Made by a program: the position numbers and the translations under genes | Shown here: positions 44,527-52,603 of the stretch, piece by piece | Layout of the letters: each line of letters starts with the position of its first letter | Numbering within the stretch: position 1 is the first letter of the stretch | The notes under the pieces: generated by a model | Databases searched by the model: none | Told to the model about the DNA's origin: nothing | Seen by the model: only the letters and a program-made list of their open reading frames with translations | Origin: Chitinophaga cymbidii | GTDB lineage: Bacteria; Bacteroidota; Bacteroidia; Chitinophagales; Chitinophagaceae | Reading direction: 5' to 3' | Length of the DNA stretch: 64,000 nucleotides | Assembly: GCF_007992715.1 (NCBI RefSeq) | Contig: NZ_BKAU01000007.1 | Coordinates: 186,001 to 250,000, forward strand

Positions 44527-44621
44527 TGGCGCCAGGTGCATAGTAACGGATGCCCTCAAAATACCAGGCGCCACTACGGGGATACCCCTAAAATACAAAG
44601 TCCTCCGACTGGGTCGGAGGA
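44527..44621. repeat. Pair of inverted repeats, REP-like element
   Basis: TGGCGCCAGGT (44527-44537) and ACCAGGCGCCA (44563-44573) form an 11-base inverted repeat with one mismatch. GGGG-ATA-CCCC follows (44578-44588). Then TCCTCCGAC-TGG-GTCGGAGGA (44601-44621) is a perfect 9-base hairpin. On the minus strand this last hairpin is followed by CTTTGTATTTT, so it could end the small gene at 44657-44938. Confidence 0.7.
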
Positions 44622-44656
44622 TCTATGTTTGGGGGGATGACTCTGAGAAAATATCT

Positions 44657-44938
44657 TTATTCAATAGTGATCGTTATCATTTGCTGGCGTACGCACACCG
44701 TATATGCTCCGGGCGGCAGCGTTTTTAACTGTAACGTATAAACGCCTTTCTCCAGCCCTCCCGTTAGCGGGACCATCCTCACTGGCATCAGCCGGTCGTC
44801 ATAGATCGTACACTGCGCTATTCCTTTCTCCTGCGCCAGCACGGGCACTGCTATACGAAGCGTGCCTGCCGCAGACGGCAATTGTCGCATGGTAACCGTA
44901 TTGGTGAACGTGAACAACATCAAACTCCAGATATACAT
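44657..44938 (-). CDS. Small protein of unknown function
   Basis: The 93-residue product starts with a hydrophobic stretch (MYIWSLMLFTFTNTV), then beta-rich sequence with KGVYTLQLKTLPPGAYTVCVR, which loosely recalls the beta-sandwich of secretion-tail or fibronectin-like domains where KGVY/GxYxL elements are common. I cannot assign a family. Support for a real gene is a perfect -7 box upstream (45003-45010) and a hairpin with a T-rich tail downstream. Confidence 0.55.
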   Translation of the reverse strand: MYIWSLMLFTFTNTVTMRQLPSAAGTLRIAVPVLAQEKGIAQCTIYDDRLMPVRMVPLTGGLEKGVYTLQLKTLPPGAYTVCVRQQMITITIE

Positions 44939-45002
44939 ATGAACCGTTTTTAAAGGGAATCATGACGGTTCTTTACAGGAGATGACTAAATCGATCGGAA
45001 GC

Positions 45003-45010
45003 CAAAGATA
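45003..45010 (-). promoter_or_regulatory. -7 promoter box for the small gene
   Basis: The minus strand reads TATCTTTG, an exact TAnnTTTG match, 64 bases upstream of the start codon at 44938. Confidence 0.5.
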
Positions 45011-45061
45011 CAACTATTTTAATCCTTATATGACCAATTTTGTTAAGACGATGTTAAGCCA

Positions 45062-45418
45062 TCAGAAAGCGTCTTCAAGATGGAGGATCTCCTGCGGTCC
45101 CGCCGCAGTAGCGGTAATGGAGATAATATCGAAACGGATGGCGGAGGGCTGAAGGTCATACTGTTCGAGGTAACGGTCCGCCGCCAGCAGCAGGTGCTCG
45201 GCTTTGCGGTGGTGCACGGCTTCCTCGGGCATGCCGAAGGACTGGCTGCTGCGTGTTTTCACTTCCACGAAAACGATCGTATCCTGCTGCCGCGCAACAA
45301 TATCGATCTCCCTCCTGCCCCAGGTCCAGTTACAATGCAATATCTCGTACTGCTTTTGCCGGAGAAAGGAAACGGCCAGCTGTTCGCCCTTTTTCCCCAG
45401 CTCGTGATGAGAAGCCAT
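45062..45418 (-). CDS. YraN family protein (UPF0102)
   Basis: The 118-residue protein has the YraN features LGKKGEQLAVSFLRQKQYEILHCNW, REIDIVARQQDTIVFVEVKTR and FDIISI. The E-x-D-x-V and VEVK pattern is that of the restriction-endonuclease-like fold, so a nuclease role in DNA processing or uptake has been proposed for the family. It is divergent from manA with 35 bases between. Confidence 0.93.
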   Translation of the reverse strand: MASHHELGKKGEQLAVSFLRQKQYEILHCNWTWGRREIDIVARQQDTIVFVEVKTRSSQSFGMPEEAVHHRKAEHLLLAADRYLEQYDLQPSAIRFDIISITATAAGPQEILHLEDAF

Positions 45419-45453
45419 TCGATTTATATATTTTTACAGCTCAACAATGAATC

Positions 45454-46650
45454 ATGAGCAACCGGAAATTATTTTACCTGGATGGAAAGGTACAACATTA
45501 TGCCTGGGGAGGTTTTACTTACATCCCGGCCTTACTGGGACTGCCGCCGGCAGAGCAGCCTTCGGCGGAATACTGGATGGGCGCGCATCAGAGCGCACCT
45601 TCGAAGATCAACGGGCAATTGCTGAATGAATACATCGCGGCGCAGCCGGAAGAAGCATTAGGCAAAGCGGCAGCGGCGCGGTTCGGGCAGCTGCCTTATC
45701 TTTTCAAGATACTGGATGTTAAAGATATGCTGTCGATCCAGGTGCACCCCACCAAAGCGGAGGCCGAAAAAGGCTTCGCACGGGAAAATGCGGCAGGCAT
45801 CCCGCTGAATGCATCCAACCGTAATTATAAAGATGACAACCACAAGCCGGAGATCATGGTAGCGCTCAGCGAGTTCTGGCTGCTGCACGGTTTTCTCCCG
45901 GAAAACAAGTTGAAAGAAGTGCTGCGTACGGTGCCGGAGTTCAAGGCGCTGGCGCCTGTATTTGAACAGGAAGGCTACTTCGGGCTGTATAAAAAAGTGA
46001 TGGAAATGCCGCAGGACGAGGTGAACACCGTGCTGCGCCCCCTCGCGGAAAGAGTGCTGCCCGCCTACGAAGCCGGCCAGCTGGAAAAGAAAGATCCCGC
46101 TTTCTGGGCGGGCCGCGCCATTGCGAATGATCCGGAAGGAATGAAGCGGCTGGACCGGGGCATCTTCTCGATCTACTTTTTCAATATCGTATATGCGTCG
46201 CCGGGAGAAGCCGTGTTCCAGGACGCGGGCATTCCCCACGCCTATCTCGAGGGACAGAACGCGGAGCTGATGGCGAATTCGGACAACGTATTGCGCGGCG
46301 GGCTGACGCCCAAGCACATTGATGTGGAAGAGCTGCTGAAGCATACCCGCTTTGAAGCCGTACATCCGCACATCCTCAAAGGCGAACCCATCCACAACGG
46401 ACAGGAGCAGCTGTACCGCACACCGGCGCCGGACTTCGTGATCAGCACCATCCTCCTCAAACCCGGGGATGTGTATGAGCATACGGCCACGGCGCCCGAA
46501 ACCTGGATCGTGATGGATGGAGAAGCCGTAGCGAAAGGCTCCGCGGAGCTGCCTTTGCGGAAAGGCCAGTCCGTTTTCGCGGCGTTCGGCGAACGTTACA
46601 GCATCACCGCGGAAAAGCAGACGGTGATCTTCAAGGCTGCTATACCATAA
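45454..46650 (+). CDS. manA: Mannose-6-phosphate isomerase, class I
   Basis: ManA interconverts mannose 6-phosphate and fructose 6-phosphate. The 398-residue cupin protein has the expected zinc-site regions: QVHPTKAEAEKG (His98), KPEIMVAL and GIPHAYLEGQNAELMANSDNVLRGGLTPKHID. The length is typical for class I enzymes. It stands alone in orientation beside yraN; DUF6580 follows 37 bases later and may be cotranscribed, though TACCTTTA (46656-46663) is a near-match promoter for that gene. Confidence 0.94.
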   Translation: MSNRKLFYLDGKVQHYAWGGFTYIPALLGLPPAEQPSAEYWMGAHQSAPSKINGQLLNEYIAAQPEEALGKAAAARFGQLPYLFKILDVKDMLSIQVHPTKAEAEKGFARENAAGIPLNASNRNYKDDNHKPEIMVALSEFWLLHGFLPENKLKEVLRTVPEFKALAPVFEQEGYFGLYKKVMEMPQDEVNTVLRPLAERVLPAYEAGQLEKKDPAFWAGRAIANDPEGMKRLDRGIFSIYFFNIVYASPGEAVFQDAGIPHAYLEGQNAELMANSDNVLRGGLTPKHIDVEELLKHTRFEAVHPHILKGEPIHNGQEQLYRTPAPDFVISTILLKPGDVYEHTATAPETWIVMDGEAVAKGSAELPLRKGQSVFAAFGERYSITAEKQTVIFKAAIP

Positions 46651-46687
46651 TTTATTACCTTTACACCGTTAAAGCAAAAGCTTCATT

Positions 46688-47281
46688 ATGAGCAAAGAAA
46701 CAATATCCAAAGTTTCCCTGATCTCCGGACTGATCTTCCTGACGATCCTCGGCCGCCTGGTAACGAACCACCTGGGCATTTATAACTTCACCGCTATCGG
46801 CGCGGGCGCGCTGTTTGCCGGTGTAACGCTGAAGGACAAACGTTATGCCTACCTCATCCCGATCGCCGCGCTTTTCCTGAGCGACGTGTTCTTTGAACTG
46901 TTCACCAGCATCCAGGGCTTCTACGGCGGCGAAATGCTGTTCGTGTACCTGGCCTTTGTGCTGACCACTTATATCGGCACCCGCATCCGCAAGGTGAACA
47001 CCGGCAATATGCTGCTGGCCTCCATTGCGGTGGGCGTAATGTTCTTCCTCATGTCCAACTTCGGCACCTGGCTGTTCCGGGACATGTACCCGCATACTTT
47101 CGCGGGACTGCTGACCTGCTATTACACGGCCATCCCCTTCTACAAGGCGGACCTGTTCGGCAGCTTCTTCCTGAACACCATCATGGGCAATGTGTTTTAC
47201 ACCGGCCTGCTGTTCGGGGCGTATGCCTTGCTGAAGCCAATTTTTATCAAGCAGGAAGCTGGCAGCGAATCAATTGCATAA
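46688..47281 (+). CDS. DUF6580 family putative transport protein
   Basis: The 197-residue membrane protein has about five or six spans and the DUF6580 pattern NFTAIGAGALFAGVTLKDKRYAYLIPIAALFLSDVFFE and SNFGTWLFRDMYPHTFAGLLTCYYTAIPFYK. The layout resembles substrate-binding (S) components of ECF vitamin transporters, but the ligand is unknown. A terminator follows. Confidence 0.85.
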   Translation: MSKETISKVSLISGLIFLTILGRLVTNHLGIYNFTAIGAGALFAGVTLKDKRYAYLIPIAALFLSDVFFELFTSIQGFYGGEMLFVYLAFVLTTYIGTRIRKVNTGNMLLASIAVGVMFFLMSNFGTWLFRDMYPHTFAGLLTCYYTAIPFYKADLFGSFFLNTIMGNVFYTGLLFGAYALLKPIFIKQEAGSESIA

Positions 47282-47301
47282 ACTGTTGAAGATTTTATAT
47301 T

Positions 47302-47333
47302 AAAAAGGCGATGGGTGACCATCGTCTTTTTTT
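47302..47333. terminator. Bidirectional terminator between convergent genes
   Basis: GGCGATGG (47307-47314) pairs with CCATCGTC (47319-47326) around GTGA; A-run on the left and T-run on the right serve both strands. Confidence 0.85.
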
Positions 47334-47336
47334 GTG

Positions 47337-48002
47337 CTACGGATGAGCTGCGGTTTCCCACTGGAGGAACCAGTACCCGTCATGCTCCACCTTCCGGTAT
47401 GCGGGCAGGGTCAGCGGGGCGGTAAAAAGCGGGCAATCCACCACCAGGGTATGAAACTCGCCATTTTCCCCGCAAACATCCACTTCCGCCGCTTCCAGGT
47501 CCGCGATCAGCACATCGTCGAGCATCCGGCCGAGGAAGGGTTCGCCGAGGTGAGCGTTACAGGAAACGATCATGCAGCGGATGCCGGCCTGCAGCATGCG
47601 GTAGACCAGCATTTTGCGGTCTTCCTGCCACAAGGGAAGCACCGCTTCGATCCCCGCCGCGGCGCATACTTTCTCTTCCCATTCGCGGTGCGGCATTAAG
47701 TCTATATCGCCGAAAACAGCGGAGCCTGCCTGGTGCTGCTGTGCAAGGCGGGTCAATGTTTCTGTAAAATTACGTTCGTAATCCTGCCAGGTGCTGGCAA
47801 TGGCGGTTAGCGGCAAGCCAAGCGCTGCGGCCTGCTGCTGTAAAAGGAATGCGGGAAGGGCGTGAGAGCGGGAGATCTCTCCGTTCTCGTTCATCATATT
47901 AAGCAGCGCAACGGGGCGGAGGCCCTGCCGTACGGCTTCCATGAAGGCAAAGCAGCTGTCTTTCCCGCCGCTCCAGGAGCAAATAAAACGGGGATCAGTC
48001 AT
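47337..48002 (-). CDS. Dph6-like (diphthine-ammonia ligase family) ATP pyrophosphatase
   Basis: The 221-residue protein has the PP-loop SWSGGKDSC at its N-terminus and the family motif CGENGEFHTLV near the C-terminus, which define the ATP_bind_4/Dph6 family. In eukaryotes and archaea Dph6 amidates diphthine on EF2. Bacteria lack diphthamide, so this enzyme must adenylate something else. Its start overlaps the end of lepA by 8 bases, so translation is probably coupled. Confidence 0.9.
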   Translation of the reverse strand: MTDPRFICSWSGGKDSCFAFMEAVRQGLRPVALLNMMNENGEISRSHALPAFLLQQQAAALGLPLTAIASTWQDYERNFTETLTRLAQQHQAGSAVFGDIDLMPHREWEEKVCAAAGIEAVLPLWQEDRKMLVYRMLQAGIRCMIVSCNAHLGEPFLGRMLDDVLIADLEAAEVDVCGENGEFHTLVVDCPLFTAPLTLPAYRKVEHDGYWFLQWETAAHP

Positions 48003-49794
48003 CGAGTTTGAGTACGGCCAGGAAGGCTTCCTGCGGCACTTCCACGCTTCCGATCTGGCGCATTCTCTTCTTGCCTTCCTTCTGCTTTTCGAGCAGCTTG
48101 CGTTTACGGGAGATGTCGCCGCCGTAACATTTGGCCGTTACGTCCTTACGCATGGCGCTGATGTTTTCACGGGCTACGATCTTGGCGCCGATGGCGGCCT
48201 GTATGGCGATGAGGAATTGCTGACGCGGAAGCAGCTCTTTCAGCTTTTCGCAAAGCTTGCGGCCGAAGTCGTTCGCACGGCTGCGGTGGATCAGGGCGCT
48301 GAGGGCGTCCACTTTCTCGCTGTTCAGCAGGATGTCCATTTTCACGATATCGCTTTCGCGGAAACCGATGGGCGTATAGTCGAAAGAGGCATACCCGCGG
48401 GTCTGGCTCTTCAGCTTGTCGTAAAAGTCGAACACGATCTCCGTCAGCGGCAGCTCGAACATCAGCTCTACGCGGGTGGTGGTGAGATAGCTTTGATTGA
48501 GCAGGATGCCGCGCTTGCCGAGGCAGAGCGTCATGATGTTGCCGATGTATTCGGGTTTGGTGATGATCTGTGCGCGGATGAAGGGTTCTTCGATGCGGCT
48601 CATTTTTGTGGGATCGGGCATTTCGGCCGGGTTGTTCACAATAATGGGCTTATCTTCTTCCCTTGTTCCGTAGGCGATGAAACCTACGTTGGGCACGGTG
48701 GTGATCACGGTCTGGTTGAACTCCCTTTCCAAGCGTTCCTGGATGATCTCCATGTGCAGCATGCCGAGGAATCCGCAGCGGAAGCCGAAGCCCAGGGCCT
48801 GGGAGGTTTCCAGCTCGTAGGTGAGGGAAGCGTCGTTCAGCTGCAGCTTGTCCATACAATCGCGCAGCTCCTCAAAATCTTCCGTCACTACCGGGAAAAT
48901 ACCGGCAAATACCATCGGCTTCACTTCTTCAAAACCTTTGATGGCCTCTTTGCAGGGATTGCCCGCCAGCGTAATGGTATCCCCCACTTTCACTTCCTTC
49001 GCGTTCTTGATACCAGTAATGATATATCCCACGTCGCCGGTCTTCACTTCTTTTTCCGGCTGAAGGCCAAGCTTGAGGATACCTACCTCGTCCGCTTCAT
49101 ACTCTTCGCCGGTATTCATGAATTTGATCTTGTCGCCTTTTTTGATGCTGCCGTTGTAGATGCGGAAATACGCGATGATACCGCGGAAGGAGTTGAACAT
49201 GCTGTCGAAGATCAGCGCCTGCAGCGGTGCATCCGGGCTCCCTTTGGGCGCGGGGATGCGGCTCACGATGGCTTCCAGTATTTCTTCGATGCCGATGCCG
49301 GTTTTGCCGGAGGCCAGCAGAATGTCTTCATCCTTCACCCCGATCAGCTCTATGATCTGGTCTTTCACCTCTTCGATCATGGCGCCGGCCATATCTATTT
49401 TATTGATCACGGGGATGATCTCCAGGTCGTTGTCCAGCGCGAGATACAGGTTGGAAATGGTCTGCGCCTGGATGCCCTGCGCGGCGTCCACCAGCAGCAG
49501 CGCGCCTTCGCAAGCGGCTAGCGCGCGGGATACCTCGTAGGAGAAGTCAACGTGCCCCGGTGTGTCGATCAGGTTAAAAACATATACCTCGCCGTTTTTG
49601 GCGGTATAGTTCATCTGGATGGCGTGGCTCTTGATGGTGATGCCTTTTTCGCGCTCGAGATCCATATCATCCAGCACCTGCGCCTGCATGTCGCGGTCGG
49701 AAATCGTCTTTGTAAATTCTAACAGGCGGTCGGCCAGGGTGCTTTTCCCGTGGTCGATGTGCGCAATGATGCAGAAATTCCGGATATTCTTCAT
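47995..49794 (-). CDS. lepA: Elongation factor 4 (LepA)
   Basis: The 599-residue GTPase has the P-loop region HIDHGKSTLADRLLE, the DTPGHVDFSYEVSRAL and NKIDMAGA motifs, EF-G-like domains and the LepA-specific C-terminal domain (CYGGDISRKRKLLEKQKEGKKRM). LepA binds ribosomes and helps translation or ribosome assembly under stress. It is the first gene of a two-gene unit with the Dph6-like enzyme. Confidence 0.97.
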   Translation of the reverse strand: MKNIRNFCIIAHIDHGKSTLADRLLEFTKTISDRDMQAQVLDDMDLEREKGITIKSHAIQMNYTAKNGEVYVFNLIDTPGHVDFSYEVSRALAACEGALLLVDAAQGIQAQTISNLYLALDNDLEIIPVINKIDMAGAMIEEVKDQIIELIGVKDEDILLASGKTGIGIEEILEAIVSRIPAPKGSPDAPLQALIFDSMFNSFRGIIAYFRIYNGSIKKGDKIKFMNTGEEYEADEVGILKLGLQPEKEVKTGDVGYIITGIKNAKEVKVGDTITLAGNPCKEAIKGFEEVKPMVFAGIFPVVTEDFEELRDCMDKLQLNDASLTYELETSQALGFGFRCGFLGMLHMEIIQERLEREFNQTVITTVPNVGFIAYGTREEDKPIIVNNPAEMPDPTKMSRIEEPFIRAQIITKPEYIGNIMTLCLGKRGILLNQSYLTTTRVELMFELPLTEIVFDFYDKLKSQTRGYASFDYTPIGFRESDIVKMDILLNSEKVDALSALIHRSRANDFGRKLCEKLKELLPRQQFLIAIQAAIGAKIVARENISAMRKDVTAKCYGGDISRKRKLLEKQKEGKKRMRQIGSVEVPQEAFLAVLKLDD

Positions 49795-49849
49795 ATATAT
49801 TTCCTATGTACACTGCGTTCTAAAGGCAGCTCAGGCAAAGTTCAAGGCG

Positions 49850-49857
49850 CAAAGGTA
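49850..49857 (-). promoter_or_regulatory. -7 promoter box for lepA
   Basis: The minus strand reads TACCTTTG, matching TAnnTTTG, 55 bases upstream of the lepA start codon. Confidence 0.5.
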
Positions 49858-49924
49858 TTAAATTTTATCCTTCTATAGACGTTTCATCTGTTCCTATTTC
49901 TTACTTTTAAAGGAAAATTACGAC

Positions 49925-50182
49925 ATGGCGCTGCAACAACAATTCGATGAGGCCGTAGCGGCCAGCAAAACGCTCGCATCCAAGCCCGACAATGACGTGC
50001 TGCTGCAACTCTATTCCCTGTACAAACAGGCTACCGAAGGCGATATCAATATAGAACCGCCCGCCAACCCTTTCGATTTCGTGGGCAAAGCGAAATTCGA
50101 CGCCTGGACCTCCCTGAAGGGCAAATCAAAGGACGAGGCCATGCAGGCGTATGTGGACCTGGTTCATAAATTAAAAGGATAA
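49925..50182 (+). CDS. Acyl-CoA-binding protein
   Basis: The 85-residue protein is a complete ACBP: FDEAVAASKTLASKPDNDVLLQLYSLYKQAT, then FVGKAKFDAWTSLKGKSKDEAMQAYVDLVHKL. The YKQAT and KxDAW motifs that contact the acyl-CoA are intact. ACBPs buffer and deliver long-chain acyl-CoA in the cytoplasm. The ornithine aminotransferase gene starts 17 bases later. Confidence 0.92.
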   Translation: MALQQQFDEAVAASKTLASKPDNDVLLQLYSLYKQATEGDINIEPPANPFDFVGKAKFDAWTSLKGKSKDEAMQAYVDLVHKLKG

Positions 50183-50186
50183 AGAG

Positions 50187-50194
50187 TACCTTTG
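50187..50194 (+). promoter_or_regulatory. -7 promoter box immediately before rocD
   Basis: TACCTTTG matches TAnnTTTG and ends 5 bases before the start codon, so a transcript from it would be leaderless. Confidence 0.45.
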
Positions 50195-50199
50195 GGACT

Positions 50200-51438
50200 A
50201 TGGTACCCGATTACACGATCAGCGAAAAGACCCAACATTTCCTGGCCCTCGAAGAACAGTCCGGAGCACACAATTATCATCCCCTGCCCGTTGTATTGAC
50301 GAAAGGGGAAGGCGTTTTTGTGTGGGATGTGGACGGTAAACGTTATTATGATTTCCTGTCCGGCTACTCCGCCGTGAACCAGGGGCATTGCCATCCCGCC
50401 ATCGTGGCCGCGCTTGTGGAGCAGGCTTCCCGGCTCACCCTTACCTCCCGCGCCTTTTACAGCGATCTGCTGGCGGAATATGCCGCTTATATCACCCGTT
50501 ATTTCGGGTACGACAAGGTATTGCCGATGAACACCGGCGTGGAAGCGGTGGAAACGGCGCTGAAGCTCTGCCGCAAATGGGGATATGCCGTAAAGGGCAT
50601 CCCGGAGAACAAAGCGAAGATCATCGTTTGCGCCAACAACTTCCACGGGCGCACGCTGAACGTGGTGTCTTTCAGCACCGACCCCACGGCCCGGAAAGAT
50701 TTCGGACCGTATATGCCCGGCTACGAAGTGATCCTCTTCAATAACTTGCCCGCGCTGGAAAAAGCGTTGCAGGACCCCAACGTGGCGGGATTCATGGTAG
50801 AGCCCATCCAGGGCGAAGCCGGCGTGGTGGTGCCCGACGAAGGCTACCTTTCCAAAGCCAAACAATACTGCAGCGACGCACAGGTGCTGTTCATTGCAGA
50901 CGAAATACAAACCGGGCTGGCGCGCACCGGCAAAATGCTGGCCTGCGATCACGAGAACGTGCGGCCAGACATCCTGGTGCTCGGCAAAGCGCTCTCCGGC
51001 GGTATGCTGCCCATCTCCGCCGTGCTGGCGGACGACGAGATCATGCTCACCATCAAGCCCGGCGAGCATGGCTCCACCTACGGCGGCAATCCCCTCGCCT
51101 GCAAAGTGGCAATGAAAGCGCTGGAAGTGCTGCGCACGGAAGGAATGGCGGACAACGCCGTGAAAATGGGAGAACGCCTGCGCAAGGGCATCAAAGCCAT
51201 TCAGTCTCCCTTCATCAGCATCGTTCGCGGAAAAGGGCTGCTGAACGCCATCGTGATCGATCACCCGCATGAAGACGCCGCCTGGGAACTGTGCCTGGCG
51301 CTGAAAGAAAACGGCCTGCTGGCCAAACCCACGCATGGGGACAAGATCCGCTTCGCTCCCCCGCTCCTCATCACCGCGGAACAGGTGGACGAATGCGTAG
51401 CCATCATCCACAAAAGCCTTGAATCCTTACAAAAATGA
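50200..51438 (+). CDS. rocD: Ornithine-oxo-acid aminotransferase
   Basis: The 412-residue class III PLP enzyme converts ornithine and 2-oxoglutarate to glutamate semialdehyde and glutamate. Motifs include KRYYDFLSGYSAVNQGHCHP, MNTGVEAVETALKLCRKWGY, NNFHGRTLNVVSFSTDP, IADEIQTGLARTGK and the PLP lysine Lys263 in LGKALSGG. The YSAVNQGHCHP segment is characteristic of ornithine rather than acetylornithine aminotransferases. The next gene overlaps its stop by 4 bases. Confidence 0.95.
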   Translation: MVPDYTISEKTQHFLALEEQSGAHNYHPLPVVLTKGEGVFVWDVDGKRYYDFLSGYSAVNQGHCHPAIVAALVEQASRLTLTSRAFYSDLLAEYAAYITRYFGYDKVLPMNTGVEAVETALKLCRKWGYAVKGIPENKAKIIVCANNFHGRTLNVVSFSTDPTARKDFGPYMPGYEVILFNNLPALEKALQDPNVAGFMVEPIQGEAGVVVPDEGYLSKAKQYCSDAQVLFIADEIQTGLARTGKMLACDHENVRPDILVLGKALSGGMLPISAVLADDEIMLTIKPGEHGSTYGGNPLACKVAMKALEVLRTEGMADNAVKMGERLRKGIKAIQSPFISIVRGKGLLNAIVIDHPHEDAAWELCLALKENGLLAKPTHGDKIRFAPPLLITAEQVDECVAIIHKSLESLQK

Positions 51439-52070
51439 TCCCACGTAAAGCCATACGCAGCTCCGGATGGAAAACAGACATGATGATCGGTTTTCCCGAC
51501 GGGCTGTTGCTGTTACTGTTCACCACCCAGATCCTCTATACCAAGGCGCTGACGGTGCAGGCTTTCTATTCCATACATTTATTACTGCTCGGCATCTCCA
51601 CCCTGCTGATGATGATCGCCGTTTTCCGCGCCAACCGCGGGGAAGATGATGATGAAGGAATAATGACGCCGGAAGAAAAGCAAAAGCTCCAGCGGCTGGA
51701 CCTCTCGCAGGACACGATCGCGCACATCGCGGACGAGATGCAGTCCGACCAAAAGCAATGGGAACAAACGCTGCAGCAGGAACAGGTGCAGTTGCGCGGC
51801 TATAGCTGGCTGCCAGCCGTGAGAAGCATGCTGGCAACGGGATTGTTCTTTCTGTTAGGCGGGCTGGTGGTTTTTGTGCCGTTCCTCGTGCAGGAAGATT
51901 TCAACGCCGCCGCCAAAGTAAGCCTTGCGCTCAGCGTCAGCTGCCTGCTGGCATTCGCCTTCCTGAAATCCCGCATCACCGGCCAGCGCGCGGTGCGCAC
52001 CACCCTGCGCTACCTGGTACTCGGATCGCTGGTGCTGCTGGCTTCTTACCTGATCACTTCCGCTATTTAG
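51435..52070 (+). CDS. Membrane protein of unknown function
   Basis: The 211-residue protein has two N-terminal spans (about residues 20-62), a charged cytoplasmic segment of about 70 residues (EEKQKLQRLDLSQDTIAHIADEMQSDQKQWEQ) and three C-terminal spans (about 132-210). The layout resembles VIT/CCC1 metal transporters, but the key motifs are not convincing, so I leave it unassigned. The ATGA overlap with rocD indicates coupled translation. Confidence 0.78.
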   Translation: MIPRKAIRSSGWKTDMMIGFPDGLLLLLFTTQILYTKALTVQAFYSIHLLLLGISTLLMMIAVFRANRGEDDDEGIMTPEEKQKLQRLDLSQDTIAHIADEMQSDQKQWEQTLQQEQVQLRGYSWLPAVRSMLATGLFFLLGGLVVFVPFLVQEDFNAAAKVSLALSVSCLLAFAFLKSRITGQRAVRTTLRYLVLGSLVLLASYLITSAI

Positions 52071-52100
52071 CTGTCCCCGCGGTAAAAACTGCCGAAAATT

Positions 52101-52490
52101 TTACGCTTTCCTGCTGCGGTGAAAGATCACGCAGCCGAAAGCCACGAACGCTCCCAGCATGGAGAGGTACAAACCTGCTTTCTGCTCGGGACAGATCCCC
52201 ATTTCACAACGTGAGAAAATAAGCATGTTCCGGAAAGTCCATGCGGCGAGAAAAGCCGTGGTGAAGAGGTTCACGCGCGGCGTCCAGGGTTTTTGAAGAA
52301 GAAATAACACCAGTATCAGTACGGACACGCCTATACTTAGTTTGGCCGGCTCCCCGAAGCTGGAGCCTTTTGTGTTCAAGCCCGTGAAAACCATCTGTTG
52401 CCCATCCGCATGAATAGAGATCCAGGGAAGGAAAGCGCTGATGATCACAAGAATAATGGCGGCGATGCCGATGATAGTGGTTCTGGACAT
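52101..52490 (-). CDS. Small membrane protein of unknown function
   Basis: The ATG at 52490 is chosen over an upstream TTG. The product (129 residues) has four hydrophobic segments and a loop containing CEMGIC between the third and fourth. No family is recognised. It converges on the previous gene with 30 bases between. Confidence 0.65.
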   Translation of the reverse strand: MSRTTIIGIAAIILVIISAFLPWISIHADGQQMVFTGLNTKGSSFGEPAKLSIGVSVLILVLFLLQKPWTPRVNLFTTAFLAAWTFRNMLIFSRCEMGICPEQKAGLYLSMLGAFVAFGCVIFHRSRKA

Positions 52491-52603
52491 TGTCGTTGAT
52501 TGAGAGGGCAAAGTAAAAGGGAAAAAACGGAATACACAAGCCCGCGGGGCGGATGCGTCCCGGCAACTTCCGGCGGCTCCCGGATAATTTCATTCAGCCA
52601 CCA

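Noticed and set aside
47941..49521. 526-codon frame opposite lepA
   Set aside because: LepA is unmistakable on the minus strand; no motif in the antisense frame.
50164..51411. 415-codon frame opposite rocD
   Set aside because: RocD has its PLP lysine and family motifs; the antisense frame is a shadow.
51435..52070. Assignment as a VIT/CCC1 iron-manganese transporter
   Set aside because: Topology is similar but the conserved metal-site residues could not be recognised.
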